From an uncultured Bacteroidota bacterium (GTDB taxonomy: Bacteria > Bacteroidota > Bacteroidia > Bacteroidales > SZUA-534), in NCBI GenBank assembly GCA_946414435.1, contig CAMKOM010000010.1, positions 31,780 to 95,779 on the forward strand: DNA of 64,000 nt, read 5' to 3'. Both the position numbers and the translations under genes were made by a program. The notes under the pieces were generated by a model. It saw only the letters and a program-made list of their open reading frames with translations. It was not told where the DNA came from and did no database searches. This document shows positions 1-10,098 of the stretch, one piece after another. How positions within the stretch are numbered: position 1 is the stretch's first letter; every line of letters begins with the position of its first letter.

Positions 1-1
1 C

Positions 2-280
2 AAAAGACAACTTAAAGGCGACATCACTTTCATTGTCAAAGAGATGGTTAGCGAATGTATTGCATACACAATGATGGTTCCGAACGTTGACATCAAGGCC
101 ACCGAGGACCTGATAAACGACATTCTGGATTATTATGGCAAGGCTCTGGCCGACATCAACGCCGCACGCAAGGCCGTAGCAGGCGAGCGCGGCGACAACC
201 TGAAAGCCATCCGCAACGACGCCCGTCAGAAGGCGGCAGAATTCGTTGGCCGTATGGCAAAACTCAGCGAGAGCAAATAA
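2..280 (+). CDS. Conserved hypothetical protein, 5'-truncated by the window edge
   Basis: The frame is open from base 2 and ends in TAA at 278-280. The first in-window ATG (44) is probably internal, because coding-like sequence continues upstream of it to the edge. About 92 residues are visible, with no signal peptide or membrane segment. It is a charged, helix-forming protein with an alanine/arginine/lysine-rich C-terminal half. I do not recognise the family. It ends just before the thrS promoter, so it belongs to an upstream transcription unit. A cytosolic helical protein is all that can be supported. Confidence 0.6.
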   Translation, partial: KRQLKGDITFIVKEMVSECIAYTMMVPNVDIKATEDLINDILDYYGKALADINAARKAVAGERGDNLKAIRNDARQKAAEFVGRMAKLSESK

Positions 281-292
281 AAAAGAAAACTA

Positions 293-323
293 TTGGCAAA
301 ACGGAACACAAATAGTACCTTTG
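293..323 (+). promoter_or_regulatory. Bacteroidota-type promoter for the thrS-infC-rpmI-rplT operon
   Basis: A TACCTTTG box (316-323) matches the Bacteroidota -7 consensus TAnnTTTG. A TTG (293-295) lies 20 bases upstream as the -33 element. The predicted start of transcription is near 330, giving a leader of about 20 bases before the thrS ATG. Confidence 0.65.
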
Positions 324-350
324 CCGACCATTTTTAGTGGACGTATTATT

Positions 351-2291
<1,941 letters not shown>

Positions 2292-2309
2292 TTATAGGAG
2301 ATTCAAACT

Positions 2310-2861
2310 ATTATCGAGAACAAGCCACAACGGAAGCCGGCATCGGACGACAAGGCTTCCAACAGGATTAACGAAGAAATCATCGCACCACGCGTGCGTT
2401 TGGTTGGCGACAATGTGGAGCAAGGCATCTACAGCATCCGCGACGCAATGAAAATTGCCGACGAGTTGGGTGTCGATTTGGTTGAAATATCGCCCAACGC
2501 CGACCCTCCGGTCTGCAAGGCGATTGACTACAGCAAGTTTCTCTATGCTTTGAAAAAGAAGCAGAAAGAAATGAAAGCCAATGCTTCGAAAGTTGTAATC
2601 AAGGTTATCCGCTTCGGACCGCAGACTGACGAGCACGACTTCAATTTCAAGAAAAACCACGCCATCAAGTTCCTTGAGGAGGGCGCAAAGGTGAAGGTTT
2701 ACGTGTTCTTCAAAGGCCGCTCAATCCTGTTCAAAGACCAAGGCGAACTTGTTCTGCTGCGGTTGGCCAACGAGCTCGAGGACTACGGAAAAGTCGAGCA
2801 ACTGCCTACTCTCGAGGGCAAACGAATGATAATGACTATTGTACCGAAAAAGAAAAAATAA
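2310..2861 (+). CDS. infC: Translation initiation factor IF-3, AUU start
   Basis: IF-3 binds the 30S subunit and proofreads initiation codons. No ATG, GTG or TTG fits the complete N-terminus: the conserved RINEEI segment lies upstream of the first GTG in the frame (2394). An ATT at 2310-2312 sits 9 bases after an AGGAG at 2296-2300, giving 183 residues beginning M-I-E-N-K. AUU is the known atypical infC start in other bacteria and is the basis of IF-3 autocontrol, because IF-3 discriminates against non-AUG starts. The N domain ([15 protein letters not shown]), linker and C domain are intact, with a lysine-rich tail. It lies in the same operon as thrS, rpmI and rplT. Confidence 0.9.
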   Translation: MIENKPQRKPASDDKASNRINEEIIAPRVRLVGDNVEQGIYSIRDAMKIADELGVDLVEISPNADPPVCKAIDYSKFLYALKKKQKEMKANASKVVIKVIRFGPQTDEHDFNFKKNHAIKFLEEGAKVKVYVFFKGRSILFKDQGELVLLRLANELEDYGKVEQLPTLEGKRMIMTIVPKKKK

Positions 2862-2880
2862 ATTTAAATTTTGTACAGTT

Positions 2881-3078
2881 ATGCCTAAAATGAAAACCAA
2901 TTCCGGCGCAAAGAAAAGATTCGTGCTTACAGGCACCGGAAAAATCAAAAGAAAACACGCTTACAAAAGCCACATCCTGACCAAGAAAGGGACAAAGCAG
3001 AAGCGTAACCTGACTTATTTCACAACCGTTGACAAGGCTGATGTTAAGAACATCAAACTTTGCCTGGCAATGAAATAA
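2881..3078 (+). CDS. rpmI: 50S ribosomal protein L35 (bL35)
   Basis: Basic 65-residue ribosomal protein starting [14 protein letters not shown], with the KRKHAYKSH and KRNL motifs typical of L35. It binds 23S rRNA of the large subunit. The ATG at 2881 gives the normal family length; an upstream in-frame extension would overlap infC and is rejected. It follows infC by 19 bases and precedes rplT by about 100 bases, the conserved infC-rpmI-rplT order. Confidence 0.97.
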   Translation: MPKMKTNSGAKKRFVLTGTGKIKRKHAYKSHILTKKGTKQKRNLTYFTTVDKADVKNIKLCLAMK

Positions 3079-3133
3079 GCCGAAAAAGAAATTAAATTTT
3101 AATTGTTTAACCGCGAATGTATTAGCTGTCGAA

Positions 3134-3166
3134 GTTTCCTAAAGGAGAGGAACGCTAACCATTCCT
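3134..3166 (+). promoter_or_regulatory. Two mutually exclusive hairpins in the rpmI-rplT spacer
   Basis: The 102-base spacer can form a stem between GTTTCC (3134-3139) and GGAAC (3149-3153), with one bulged base. It can alternatively pair AGGAA (3148-3152) with TTCCT (3162-3166). The two share the same bases, so they exclude each other. L20 is known to repress its own operon in other phyla through RNA structure. A switch role here is inference only. Confidence 0.3.
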
Positions 3167-3180
3167 AAAATCGTAAAATT

Positions 3181-3525
3181 ATGCCGCGTTCAGTAAATCA
3201 CGTAGCTTCAAGAGCAAGAAGGAAGAAAATTTTAAAACAAACCAAAGGTAATTTCCTTGGCCGCGCCAATGTGTGGACCGTTGCCAAAAACACCTTTGAA
3301 AAAGGCCAACAATACGCCTATCGCGACCGCCGCAACAAGAAACGCTCATTCCGCGCTTTGTGGATTCAGCGTATCAATGCTGGCGCCCGCCAATTTGGGT
3401 TGTCATACTCAGAACTTATTGGCAAACTGGCGAAAGCAAATGTTGAAATCAACCGCAAAGTCCTTGCCGACCTTGCAATGAACCAACCAAAGGCTTTCGA
3501 AGCCGTTGTTAATTCGGTAAAATAA
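3181..3525 (+). CDS. rplT: 50S ribosomal protein L20 (bL20)
   Basis: A 114-residue basic protein starting [16 protein letters not shown], with the long N-terminal helix and the C-terminal globular domain ([16 protein letters not shown]) of L20. It is needed early in 50S assembly and is a known autogenous regulator of its operon in other bacteria. It is the last gene of the thrS operon; a strong terminator follows 30 bases after the stop. Confidence 0.97.
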   Translation: MPRSVNHVASRARRKKILKQTKGNFLGRANVWTVAKNTFEKGQQYAYRDRRNKKRSFRALWIQRINAGARQFGLSYSELIGKLAKANVEINRKVLADLAMNQPKAFEAVVNSVK

Positions 3526-3555
3526 ATTAAGATTCCTTTTTACGGTACAATATGA

Positions 3556-3585
3556 AAGCCGTTCCCGATGGGAACGGCTTTTTTT
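3556..3585 (+). terminator. Rho-independent terminator of the thrS-rplT operon
   Basis: An 11-bp perfect stem, AAGCCGTTCCC paired with GGGAACGGCTT, has a 3-base loop GAT and is followed by a run of T. It sits between rplT and the convergent TetR gene. Confidence 0.9.
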
Positions 3586-3601
3586 ATTGTAAATAAGATG
3601 C

Positions 3602-4225
3602 CTACAATCTCATACCATTTATTACCAATTGGATAATCTCTTCTTTGCGATTGTTGATAAATTCTGTTTTTTCGGCTTCGGTTGAGCCCGACAAATCGCT
3701 GTAGATGGGCAGCACAACAAAGTTGAACACAGTGAGCGACACAATGTCGAGCACAAAATCAACGGTGCTAACCTGACGGATGGTTCCCTTCCGCACCTCG
3801 GCCTGTACCACGCTGTCAATCAGTCCGAAGACATTGTTGCGCAATGTGTTCTGCATAAAGTATTTGTAGGCCGACTGCAACCGTTCCTTGTTGCATAGCA
3901 ACTCGTTGATGACGAAAAACGGCAGGCGAGAGTTGGCTGTCAGGAAATCGAAATAGGCGCCGATGGTGCTGCGAAGTTTGTCGGGAAAATCCGCATTTTG
4001 CTCAAGCAACGGCTCCTGCAAGGTTGTCAGAATGGTCTCCACCTTGCCGTTGAAAACCTGCAGGAAAAGATTCTCCTTGGTGCGGAAATAGTAGTGCACA
4101 AGCGCCTGATTGCACCCTACCCGACGCGCGATGTCAGTTGTTGATGTGCCTGCGAAACCTTTCTCAAGAAAAAGGTCTTCGGCCGCCATCAGTATCTCAT
4201 TTTCAAGATTTTGCTCCTTGCTCAT
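3602..4225 (-). CDS. TetR/AcrR family transcriptional regulator
   Basis: 207 residues. The N-terminal helix-turn-helix is clear: ILMAAEDLFLEKGF, then GTSTTDIARRVG and LVHYYFRTKENLF, the signature of the TetR DNA-binding domain (about residues 10-58). The remainder is an all-helical ligand-binding and dimerisation domain of unknown ligand. It is the last gene of a minus-strand unit with the DUF2229 protein (17-base gap) and the activase, so it may control that unit or answer to the same metabolite. That link is inference from position. Confidence 0.88.
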   Translation of the reverse strand: MSKEQNLENEILMAAEDLFLEKGFAGTSTTDIARRVGCNQALVHYYFRTKENLFLQVFNGKVETILTTLQEPLLEQNADFPDKLRSTIGAYFDFLTANSRLPFFVINELLCNKERLQSAYKYFMQNTLRNNVFGLIDSVVQAEVRKGTIRQVSTVDFVLDIVSLTVFNFVVLPIYSDLSGSTEAEKTEFINNRKEEIIQLVINGMRL

Positions 4226-4242
4226 CGTTGCGTTCTTTAGGT

Positions 4243-6744
4243 TCAGGCTTCGGCTTCAGCAAGTTGCTCCTTGCAGTTCTCAATCATAAAGTGCAGACGG
4301 TTGAACACGTTGGCCTCCGATGTGCTGCTATCAAAATCAAGGAACAGAAGACTCATCTGCGGATATACCTGCTTGATTTTCTTTTCGATACCTTTTGAAA
4401 TAATATGGTTGGCGATGCAGCCGAATGGTTGCAGACTCACCACGTTCTGAACCCCGTGCTCCGCAAGGTGGCATATTTCGCCAGGCAGCATCCAGCCTTC
4501 GCCAAAGTCGGCGGCAGAGTTGATGACCTGCTCCGAGAGTTTGCCAATCTCGAAAATGCTTGCAAACGGACGGTAATAAGGGAACGGCTGACAGATGCGG
4601 TCGTACTTGCGCATGCAACTCAGCAGCAAGGCGTGCAATCCATCGCTAATCCATTGTGGATTAGTTTCTTTCTTGATGTTGTAACGGCGATTGTAGTGAC
4701 TGTTGACAAACGACGTTGAGAAGAAAGTAATCAGTGCGGGCGGCACCACCTCAACCCCATGCTCAATGAGCCATTGAGTTACGAACTTGTTGCTGAACCC
4801 GTTGTATTTCACATAAATCTCGCCCACAAGCCCGATGACAGGCACACGCTTGTTCTTCTCAACAGCCGCCGTAAAATCGGCCACAGCCTGCTTCAAAAGC
4901 CGCTTCAGGCCCTTGTAGTCTTTGGCCTCGACATATGGGAACGCCTCCTCAATGTAGCGGTTGCGCAGTTTGAAGGCCAGCCCAGGCTCCACCTCGCGAA
5001 CCGCAGCCGAATGGTACATTTTAGCGATGCAGTCGGCATAGAGAATGGCGTGGACAAGAATCTTAATCACCTTTCCCCACTTAATCTCGAATCCAGGTTG
5101 GTTGTTGCTCACCCCCGAACCCGTTGCCAGCGACAGCACAGGCACTTTGGCGAATCCGCCAGCCACCAACGCGTTCTTAATCAACGAGTAATAGTTGCTT
5201 GCGCGACATTGTCCGCCCGTTTGTGTGATGATGACAGCCGTGTTGTCAAGGTCGTATTTGCCGCTGTTGAGCGCATTGATGATGCTTCCAACCACAATCG
5301 TGGCGGGATAGCAAATGTCGTTGTTTGCGTAACGCAGACCCGTTTCGGCGGCTTCCTGATTGCCCGTGGGCAGCACCACCAGATTGTAGCCCACCAGTTT
5401 GAAAAGCGACGGCAGAAACTCCGAATAGCCCTCTGCAAAATACGGCGCGATGATGGTACGCTGACGGTCTTCCTTCTCAAAAATCTTTGTGGTGGCGAAT
5501 TTGCGGTCAACTGTCGATGTTTCAGCCAGTTCGGCCTTGCACGATTCCACCAGCGAGCGTATGCGCAACCGCAGCGAACCGATATTGTTCACATCATCTA
5601 TCTTTAAGATTGTCAGGTTTTTACCAAAACGCTTCAATATTGCGTTCACCTCGTCGAGAATAAAGGCGTCGGGGCCGCAGCCAAACGACGTCAACTCAAC
5701 AAAATGCAGGTTTTTGCGCGGATACTTGCCCGCAAAATAAGCCGCCTTGAAAATACGGTTCGGGTAGGCCCATTGGCTCAATGCGTTAATCTCGTCGAAC
5801 ACCGATGCGCCTAGTTCTGTAGCCACATGCTCCGTAATCACATCGATGCCCATGTAGGCGATGGCCTGCGATATTTTGTGCTCAATCATCGGGTCGGTGT
5901 GGTAGGGACGGCCAGCCAGCAGAATCACCATTCGATTCTCCTTTGTGGCCAAATCGAGCACTTCGTTGGCGCGCGCTGTAAGTTTTTGAATGTATGATGT
6001 TTGCACATTTTTCGCCATCTCAATGGCTTTTAGCGCAACTTCGCGTTTAACGCCTAAAGTTTTCAAATAAGCCCAGCACGATTTCACCAGCAACTCACTG
6101 TCGTTGAACGTGATAACAGGTGCATCGAACGGCACACCGCTTTTGCGGGCGGGGTCCATCGAACTTTTGATGACATCAGAATAGGCCGACACAATCGGGC
6201 AGTTGAAACTGTTTTTCGACTTGTCGTCCTCCTTGCGCTCAAAAACAACGTAGGGGTAGAAAATTCTATCCACCTTCATATCAATCAGATTGTTGATGTG
6301 GCCGTGCATCAATTTCGCGGGGAAGCAGATGTTGTCGGCCATGATTGAGCGCAGGCCCGACTCGTAGATTTTATTGCTCGAATTGTTCGACAGCACCACC
6401 TCGAGCCCGCAGGCCGAAAACAAGGTGTACCAGAACGGGTAGTTCTCATACATTCCCAAAGCACGCGGCAATCCAATCTTGATTCCCAACGTTTTACCCA
6501 CAGGCTCCACCTTCGGCTGACGGAAAAGCAGTTTATACTTCTCCACCATCATATTCACGCCCTTACGCTCTGATTCTGAATGGTTTGAGTACACCTTTTC
6601 GCAGTTGTTGCCCGATGCGAATGTGTTGCCGTTCGGAAAGTGGAACAACTTGACGGTGCAGTGGTTGTCGCAGCCAGGACAAGTCTGAAATTCAGACTCG
6701 TACGAGTTGGCGTCTATCAATTCTGTTAACGATTTATCTGACAT
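4243..6744 (-). CDS. Acyl-CoA dehydratase activase-related protein (DUF2229/HgdB-like)
   Basis: 833 residues, cytosolic. It opens with a cysteine-rich finger (CPGCDNHC, later NNCEKVY). The DUF2229 core follows, with GLPRALGMYENYPFWYTLF and an ICFPAKLMHGHI motif. Further conserved cysteines are seen in SFGCGPDAF, NDICYPAT, GGQCRASNY and QPFGCIANHI, likely iron-sulfur ligands. In many Bacteroidota and Firmicutes this part is fused behind two BadF/HgdC ATPase domains in one chain of about 1400 residues; here it is a separate gene just downstream of them. The true substrate is not established for this family, and no hgdAB dehydratase subunits lie in the window. It is followed by the TetR gene. 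Confidence 0.85.
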   Translation of the reverse strand: MSDKSLTELIDANSYESEFQTCPGCDNHCTVKLFHFPNGNTFASGNNCEKVYSNHSESERKGVNMMVEKYKLLFRQPKVEPVGKTLGIKIGLPRALGMYENYPFWYTLFSACGLEVVLSNNSSNKIYESGLRSIMADNICFPAKLMHGHINNLIDMKVDRIFYPYVVFERKEDDKSKNSFNCPIVSAYSDVIKSSMDPARKSGVPFDAPVITFNDSELLVKSCWAYLKTLGVKREVALKAIEMAKNVQTSYIQKLTARANEVLDLATKENRMVILLAGRPYHTDPMIEHKISQAIAYMGIDVITEHVATELGASVFDEINALSQWAYPNRIFKAAYFAGKYPRKNLHFVELTSFGCGPDAFILDEVNAILKRFGKNLTILKIDDVNNIGSLRLRIRSLVESCKAELAETSTVDRKFATTKIFEKEDRQRTIIAPYFAEGYSEFLPSLFKLVGYNLVVLPTGNQEAAETGLRYANNDICYPATIVVGSIINALNSGKYDLDNTAVIITQTGGQCRASNYYSLIKNALVAGGFAKVPVLSLATGSGVSNNQPGFEIKWGKVIKILVHAILYADCIAKMYHSAAVREVEPGLAFKLRNRYIEEAFPYVEAKDYKGLKRLLKQAVADFTAAVEKNKRVPVIGLVGEIYVKYNGFSNKFVTQWLIEHGVEVVPPALITFFSTSFVNSHYNRRYNIKKETNPQWISDGLHALLLSCMRKYDRICQPFPYYRPFASIFEIGKLSEQVINSAADFGEGWMLPGEICHLAEHGVQNVVSLQPFGCIANHIISKGIEKKIKQVYPQMSLLFLDFDSSTSEANVFNRLHFMIENCKEQLAEAEA

Positions 6745-6757
6745 ATTAATTTCTTAA

Positions 6758-6894
6758 AAGGTAAGAGGTAAGTGTTGAGAGAGAAGATTTATGTCTTTAT
6801 TAATCAGTATCTTAATATAGTCGTTTTTATATTCCAAATTCTAAACTCTAAACTCTAAACTCTAAACCCTAAACTTTAAACTCTAAACTTTACT
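6758..6894. repeat. Degenerate short-period repeat at a gene junction
   Basis: Bases 6836-6894 carry about seven copies of a 7-base unit close to CTAAACT, one copy being CCCTAAAC. Read on the minus strand the unit is AGTTTAG, and the last codons of the upstream activase gene (AAA GTT TAG) are themselves part of it. A second element, GGTAAG-AGGTAAG-TGTTGAGAG, is at 6758-6785 just before the next start codon. Confidence 0.75.
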
Positions 6895-8661
6895 CATCTC
6901 AATAGCGTGAAGCGCGGCTCCGTAGGCGCCCATCAATTCGGGGATGTCGGTGAACGACACTTCGCAGCCAGTCAGCAGTTCGAGCGCACGCACAATTGAG
7001 TGGTTGCGGAACGTTCCTCCCTGAACCACAATATTCTCACCCAACTCTTTGATATTCTTCAGTTTCAGCACTTTGAACAAGCAGTTTTTCACCACCGAAT
7101 AACTGAACCCAGCAGCAATGTCTTCAACCGCCGAACCTTCACGCATAGCCTGCTTCACCTTCGAGTTCATAAACACGGTGCAGCGAGTGCCCAGGTCGCA
7201 CGGGTGCTGCGCCATGCACGAGAGCCGCGCAAACTCATCAACCTTGTAGCCGAGCATCGTGGCAAACGTCTCAATGAACGACCCGCAACCCGACGAGCAG
7301 GCTTCGTTAATCTCAATGCGCTTGATGGTGCCGTTCTCAACAAAGATGGCCTTCATGTCCTGACCGCCGATGTCGAGCACAAACGACACATCAGGGTTGA
7401 CGTGCCGCGCTGCCACAAAATGCGCCATCGTCTCAACAATTCCGTGATCGAGATTGAAGGCCGTGCGCAGCAGATTCTCGCCGTAGCCAGTGGCGCAACT
7501 GCCTGCAATCACAATGTTATCAGAGTTTGGCAGAGCGGCCTGCATACGCTTCAGCCCGTCGGCGAAGGTGCGGAAACTATCACCATTATTTCGCTGATAA
7601 TCAGTATATACTATCTCGCCATTGGCATTGGTAAGTACAATTTTGGTAGTGGTGCTGCCCGAGTCGATGCCCAAATAATATTTACTTTGCTTGTCGGCGG
7701 CAAAATCGGCTTTCGGCACAAAATTGTTCATCTTGCGCTTGTGCCACTCGTCGTAGTCGGCTGCCGACACAAACAGCGGGTTGAGCCGTTTCGACAAATC
7801 TACAGGCGTGTCATCGGTCGCAAAACGCAGAATATAAAGGAATTCCGACAGACGCATCTCACGGTGTCCGAGCGAACCAGCCAGCAGAGCGCAACCCAAA
7901 GCGGGAATGATTTGCGCGTTTTCGGGCAGAATGCAGTCGCCTTCAGTTATGTTGAGCACATGAATGAAATGCTTTTTCAGTTCGGGCAGGAAGGCAAACG
8001 GACCGCCGCAGAAGAACACTTCGGGCAGAATGTCCATGCCACGTGCAAGCGAAGCCACAACCTGCATCGCCACCGCGTTGAACACCGATGCGGCAATATC
8101 GCTGCGGCTCACGTTTCTGCTGATAAGATTCTGAATATCAGTCTTTGAGAACACACCGCACCGCGATGCTATCGGGTAGATGGTTTCCGATTTTTCGGCC
8201 AGCGCGTTCAGTTCGTTGGTCTCAACACCGAGCAGCGTGGCCGTTTGGTCGATAAAGGCACCTGTGCCGCCTGCGCAACTGCCGTTCATGCGGATGTCGG
8301 GCACCTTGCCTTCCTCAAAGAAAATCATCTTGCTGTCCTCGCCGCCCATATCAATAAAGGTGCGCACCCGCGGATAGCGCTGTTTGATGGTTTCGGCGGC
8401 GGCCACCACTTCCTGAATGAAGCCCAGATTGAGCCTTTCAGCGTAGCCCATCCCCACCGAGCCCGTCATTGCCACATTCAGCCAGCAATCGCCGAACTTG
8501 TTGAAAATGCGCGTGGCCACATGATTGGCAGTTTGCTTGATAGCCGCATTATGACGCTGATAATCAGAATAAACCAGTTTTCCATCGGCATCGAGCATAG
8601 CCACCTTCAGCGTGGTTGAGCCAATATCGACACCAAGATTATAATGAGTTCCCTCTTTCAT
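6883..8661 (-). CDS. Tandem BadF/BadG/BcrA/BcrD (HgdC-like) ATPase, CoA-dehydratase activase
   Basis: 592 residues from the ATG at 8659-8661, placed just before [15 protein letters not shown]; a longer frame adds a poor hydrophobic stretch. It holds two ASKHA ATPase domains. The first starts DIGSTTLK and carries CAGGTGAF and [10 protein letters not shown]; the second starts [10 protein letters not shown] near residue 335 and carries CSSGCGSF and [10 protein letters not shown]. The paired Cys motifs are those that hold the bridging [4Fe-4S] cluster in HgdC. Activases of this type use ATP to inject a low-potential electron into a 2-hydroxyacyl-CoA dehydratase or related enzyme. The partner here is presumably the DUF2229 protein encoded next. 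Confidence 0.9.
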   Translation of the reverse strand: MKEGTHYNLGVDIGSTTLKVAMLDADGKLVYSDYQRHNAAIKQTANHVATRIFNKFGDCWLNVAMTGSVGMGYAERLNLGFIQEVVAAAETIKQRYPRVRTFIDMGGEDSKMIFFEEGKVPDIRMNGSCAGGTGAFIDQTATLLGVETNELNALAEKSETIYPIASRCGVFSKTDIQNLISRNVSRSDIAASVFNAVAMQVVASLARGMDILPEVFFCGGPFAFLPELKKHFIHVLNITEGDCILPENAQIIPALGCALLAGSLGHREMRLSEFLYILRFATDDTPVDLSKRLNPLFVSAADYDEWHKRKMNNFVPKADFAADKQSKYYLGIDSGSTTTKIVLTNANGEIVYTDYQRNNGDSFRTFADGLKRMQAALPNSDNIVIAGSCATGYGENLLRTAFNLDHGIVETMAHFVAARHVNPDVSFVLDIGGQDMKAIFVENGTIKRIEINEACSSGCGSFIETFATMLGYKVDEFARLSCMAQHPCDLGTRCTVFMNSKVKQAMREGSAVEDIAAGFSYSVVKNCLFKVLKLKNIKELGENIVVQGGTFRNHSIVRALELLTGCEVSFTDIPELMGAYGAALHAIEMSKV

Positions 8662-8746
8662 CGATATAATAATAGAGTTATTTAATAGACTTATTAAAAA
8701 ACAGCGCAAAGAAAACCAAAATTGGCAACTATATCAATTGCTGAGC

Positions 8747-8773
8747 AAAAAAAAAGGGACGCTTGCGCGTCCC
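8747..8773 (-). terminator. Terminator of the HU gene
   Basis: A 7-bp stem, GGGACGC with GCGTCCC, has a 4-base loop; on the minus strand it is followed by nine T. It lies 20 bases past the HU stop codon. Confidence 0.88.
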
Positions 8774-8793
8774 TGTTTTCCGGCTTTGCCAAA

Positions 8794-9081
8794 TCACTTT
8801 TTAACGTTAGCCTTTACCTTGTCAACGAACTCAGATGTCGGTTTGAACGAAGGAATGTAGTGCTCTGGAACAACGATAGTTGTGTTCTTGGTGATGTTAC
8901 GAGCGGTTTTCTTAGCTCTCTTCTTGATAGCGAAGGTACCAAAACCTCTCAGATAAACATTATCGCCACTAATCAACGATGCCTTAACACTGTCCATAAA
9001 AGCCTCAACGGCCTTCAATGCTGTTACTTTCTCAATCCCTGTGTTCTTTGAGATTTCGTTTACTAATTCTGCTTTTGTCAT
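8794..9081 (-). CDS. HU family DNA-binding protein
   Basis: 95 residues, a histone-like nucleoid protein that bends DNA as a dimer. The HU fold is recognisable: N-terminal helices (MTKAELVNEISKNTG, KAVEAFMDSV), the GDNVYLRGFGTF motif, and the beta arm with IPSFKPTSEF at its C-terminal base. It has its own promoter (TATATTTG box) and terminator, consistent with high single-gene expression. Confidence 0.95.
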   Translation of the reverse strand: MTKAELVNEISKNTGIEKVTALKAVEAFMDSVKASLISGDNVYLRGFGTFAIKKRAKKTARNITKNTTIVVPEHYIPSFKPTSEFVDKVKANVKK

Positions 9082-9124
9082 AACAAAAATATTTTATAAT
9101 CAACAAATTAAATTTTTAGTTTGG

Positions 9125-9154
9125 CAAATATATGAATTTGCCAATTGTAACCAA
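9125..9154 (-). promoter_or_regulatory. Promoter of the HU gene
   Basis: On the minus strand a TATATTTG -7 box (9125-9132) is preceded, after exactly 19 bases, by TTG (9152-9154). Both elements fit the Bacteroidota consensus. The leader is about 37 bases. Confidence 0.7.
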
Positions 9155-9280
9155 CAAATAATTCATTTTTTTCTAAAAATATTTTTCCTCCCAAAAAGCG
9201 ACAAATTATACCAATAATATAATGATAGCGCCATTCAGATATATCAAATTATACTACTTTTACTCCGAAAACAAAACGCT

Positions 9281-10093
9281 ATGGACAAATACAAAATAAC
9301 CATTCTAGCTCTTCTGGTCCTCCCGGTACTCTCCTTCGGACAAAACGTTGGGCAAGAAGGCGACACTTTAATCAATTATACCGACATCAACGGCTTGAAA
9401 CAAGGGCATTGGATTAAGAAATATTCGAACGGTCAAACACAATACGAAGCCTATTTCATAGACGACAAGCCCGTCGGCGAATTCAAGAAATACGATTCAT
9501 ACGGCAATCTTTACGCCCTTCTCAATTATAGTCCCGATGGAACGAAAACCGATGCAAAATTCTTCCACCGGAGCGGTAAAATCAGTGCCATCGGCAAATA
9601 CACCGGCCATGAGAAAGACAGCATCTGGCTCTACTACGCCGACAATGGCATTCTATATCTTCAAGAGTCATACAAAAAAGGCATAAAAGACGGACTGTTC
9701 ATCCAATACACCTCCGAGCAAAAGAAGATTGAAGAAACGACATGGAAGAATGGTGAAAAACATGGCATTTGGCGGAAATACTATGCAACAGGACCTCTAA
9801 TGTTTGAAGTGAATTATGAGCACGGCAAACTCAACGGCGAAGGGAAAGTATACTACGCCAACGGAAAACTACAAAAAAAAGGCAAGTATGTAAACGACTT
9901 GATGGAAGGTTCGTGGCTCATTTTTGATGAGAACGGCAATTATCAGAAACAATACGTCTACAAACACGGATACTGCGAGAAACTTGCCGAAGAACAAAAC
10001 CGCACCATCAATGAGCTCGAAAAGAATATGGGCAATGGCGAATTTGAGGATCCGGCAGAGCACATTAACGACCCTTCATGGCTTATGCGCTGA
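9281..10093 (+). CDS. Secreted MORN-repeat (YwqK-like) protein
   Basis: 270 residues with a signal peptide (hydrophobic ILALLVLPVLSFG, then Q). The body is a series of roughly 20-23 residue beta-hairpin repeats with G-x-W-x-x-Y-x-x-G patterns, for example QGHWIKKYSNGQ, HGIWRKYYATGP, NGEGKVYYANGK and EGSWLIFDENG. These belong to the MORN_2/YwqK family common in Bacteroidota. Databases often label them antitoxins, but no toxin partner is present here and a periplasmic or envelope protein is more likely. The stop codon lies 5 bases before the mnmA start. Confidence 0.85.
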   Translation: MDKYKITILALLVLPVLSFGQNVGQEGDTLINYTDINGLKQGHWIKKYSNGQTQYEAYFIDDKPVGEFKKYDSYGNLYALLNYSPDGTKTDAKFFHRSGKISAIGKYTGHEKDSIWLYYADNGILYLQESYKKGIKDGLFIQYTSEQKKIEETTWKNGEKHGIWRKYYATGPLMFEVNYEHGKLNGEGKVYYANGKLQKKGKYVNDLMEGSWLIFDENGNYQKQYVYKHGYCEKLAEEQNRTINELEKNMGNGEFEDPAEHINDPSWLMR

Positions 10094-10098
10094 CAATT

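Noticed and set aside
6836..6894. CRISPR array or telomere-like structure
   Set aside because: Units are only 7 bases with no spacers, and the TTTAGGG-like copy is a single degenerate unit within a short intergenic run.
7000..8148. 382-residue frame opposite the activase gene
   Set aside because: Antisense shadow; the minus strand encodes two ASKHA ATPase domains with intact motifs.
4243..8661. Benzoyl-CoA reductase or 2-hydroxyglutaryl-CoA dehydratase operon
   Set aside because: Only activase-type and DUF2229 proteins are present; no BcrB/BcrC or HgdA/HgdB catalytic subunits are seen.
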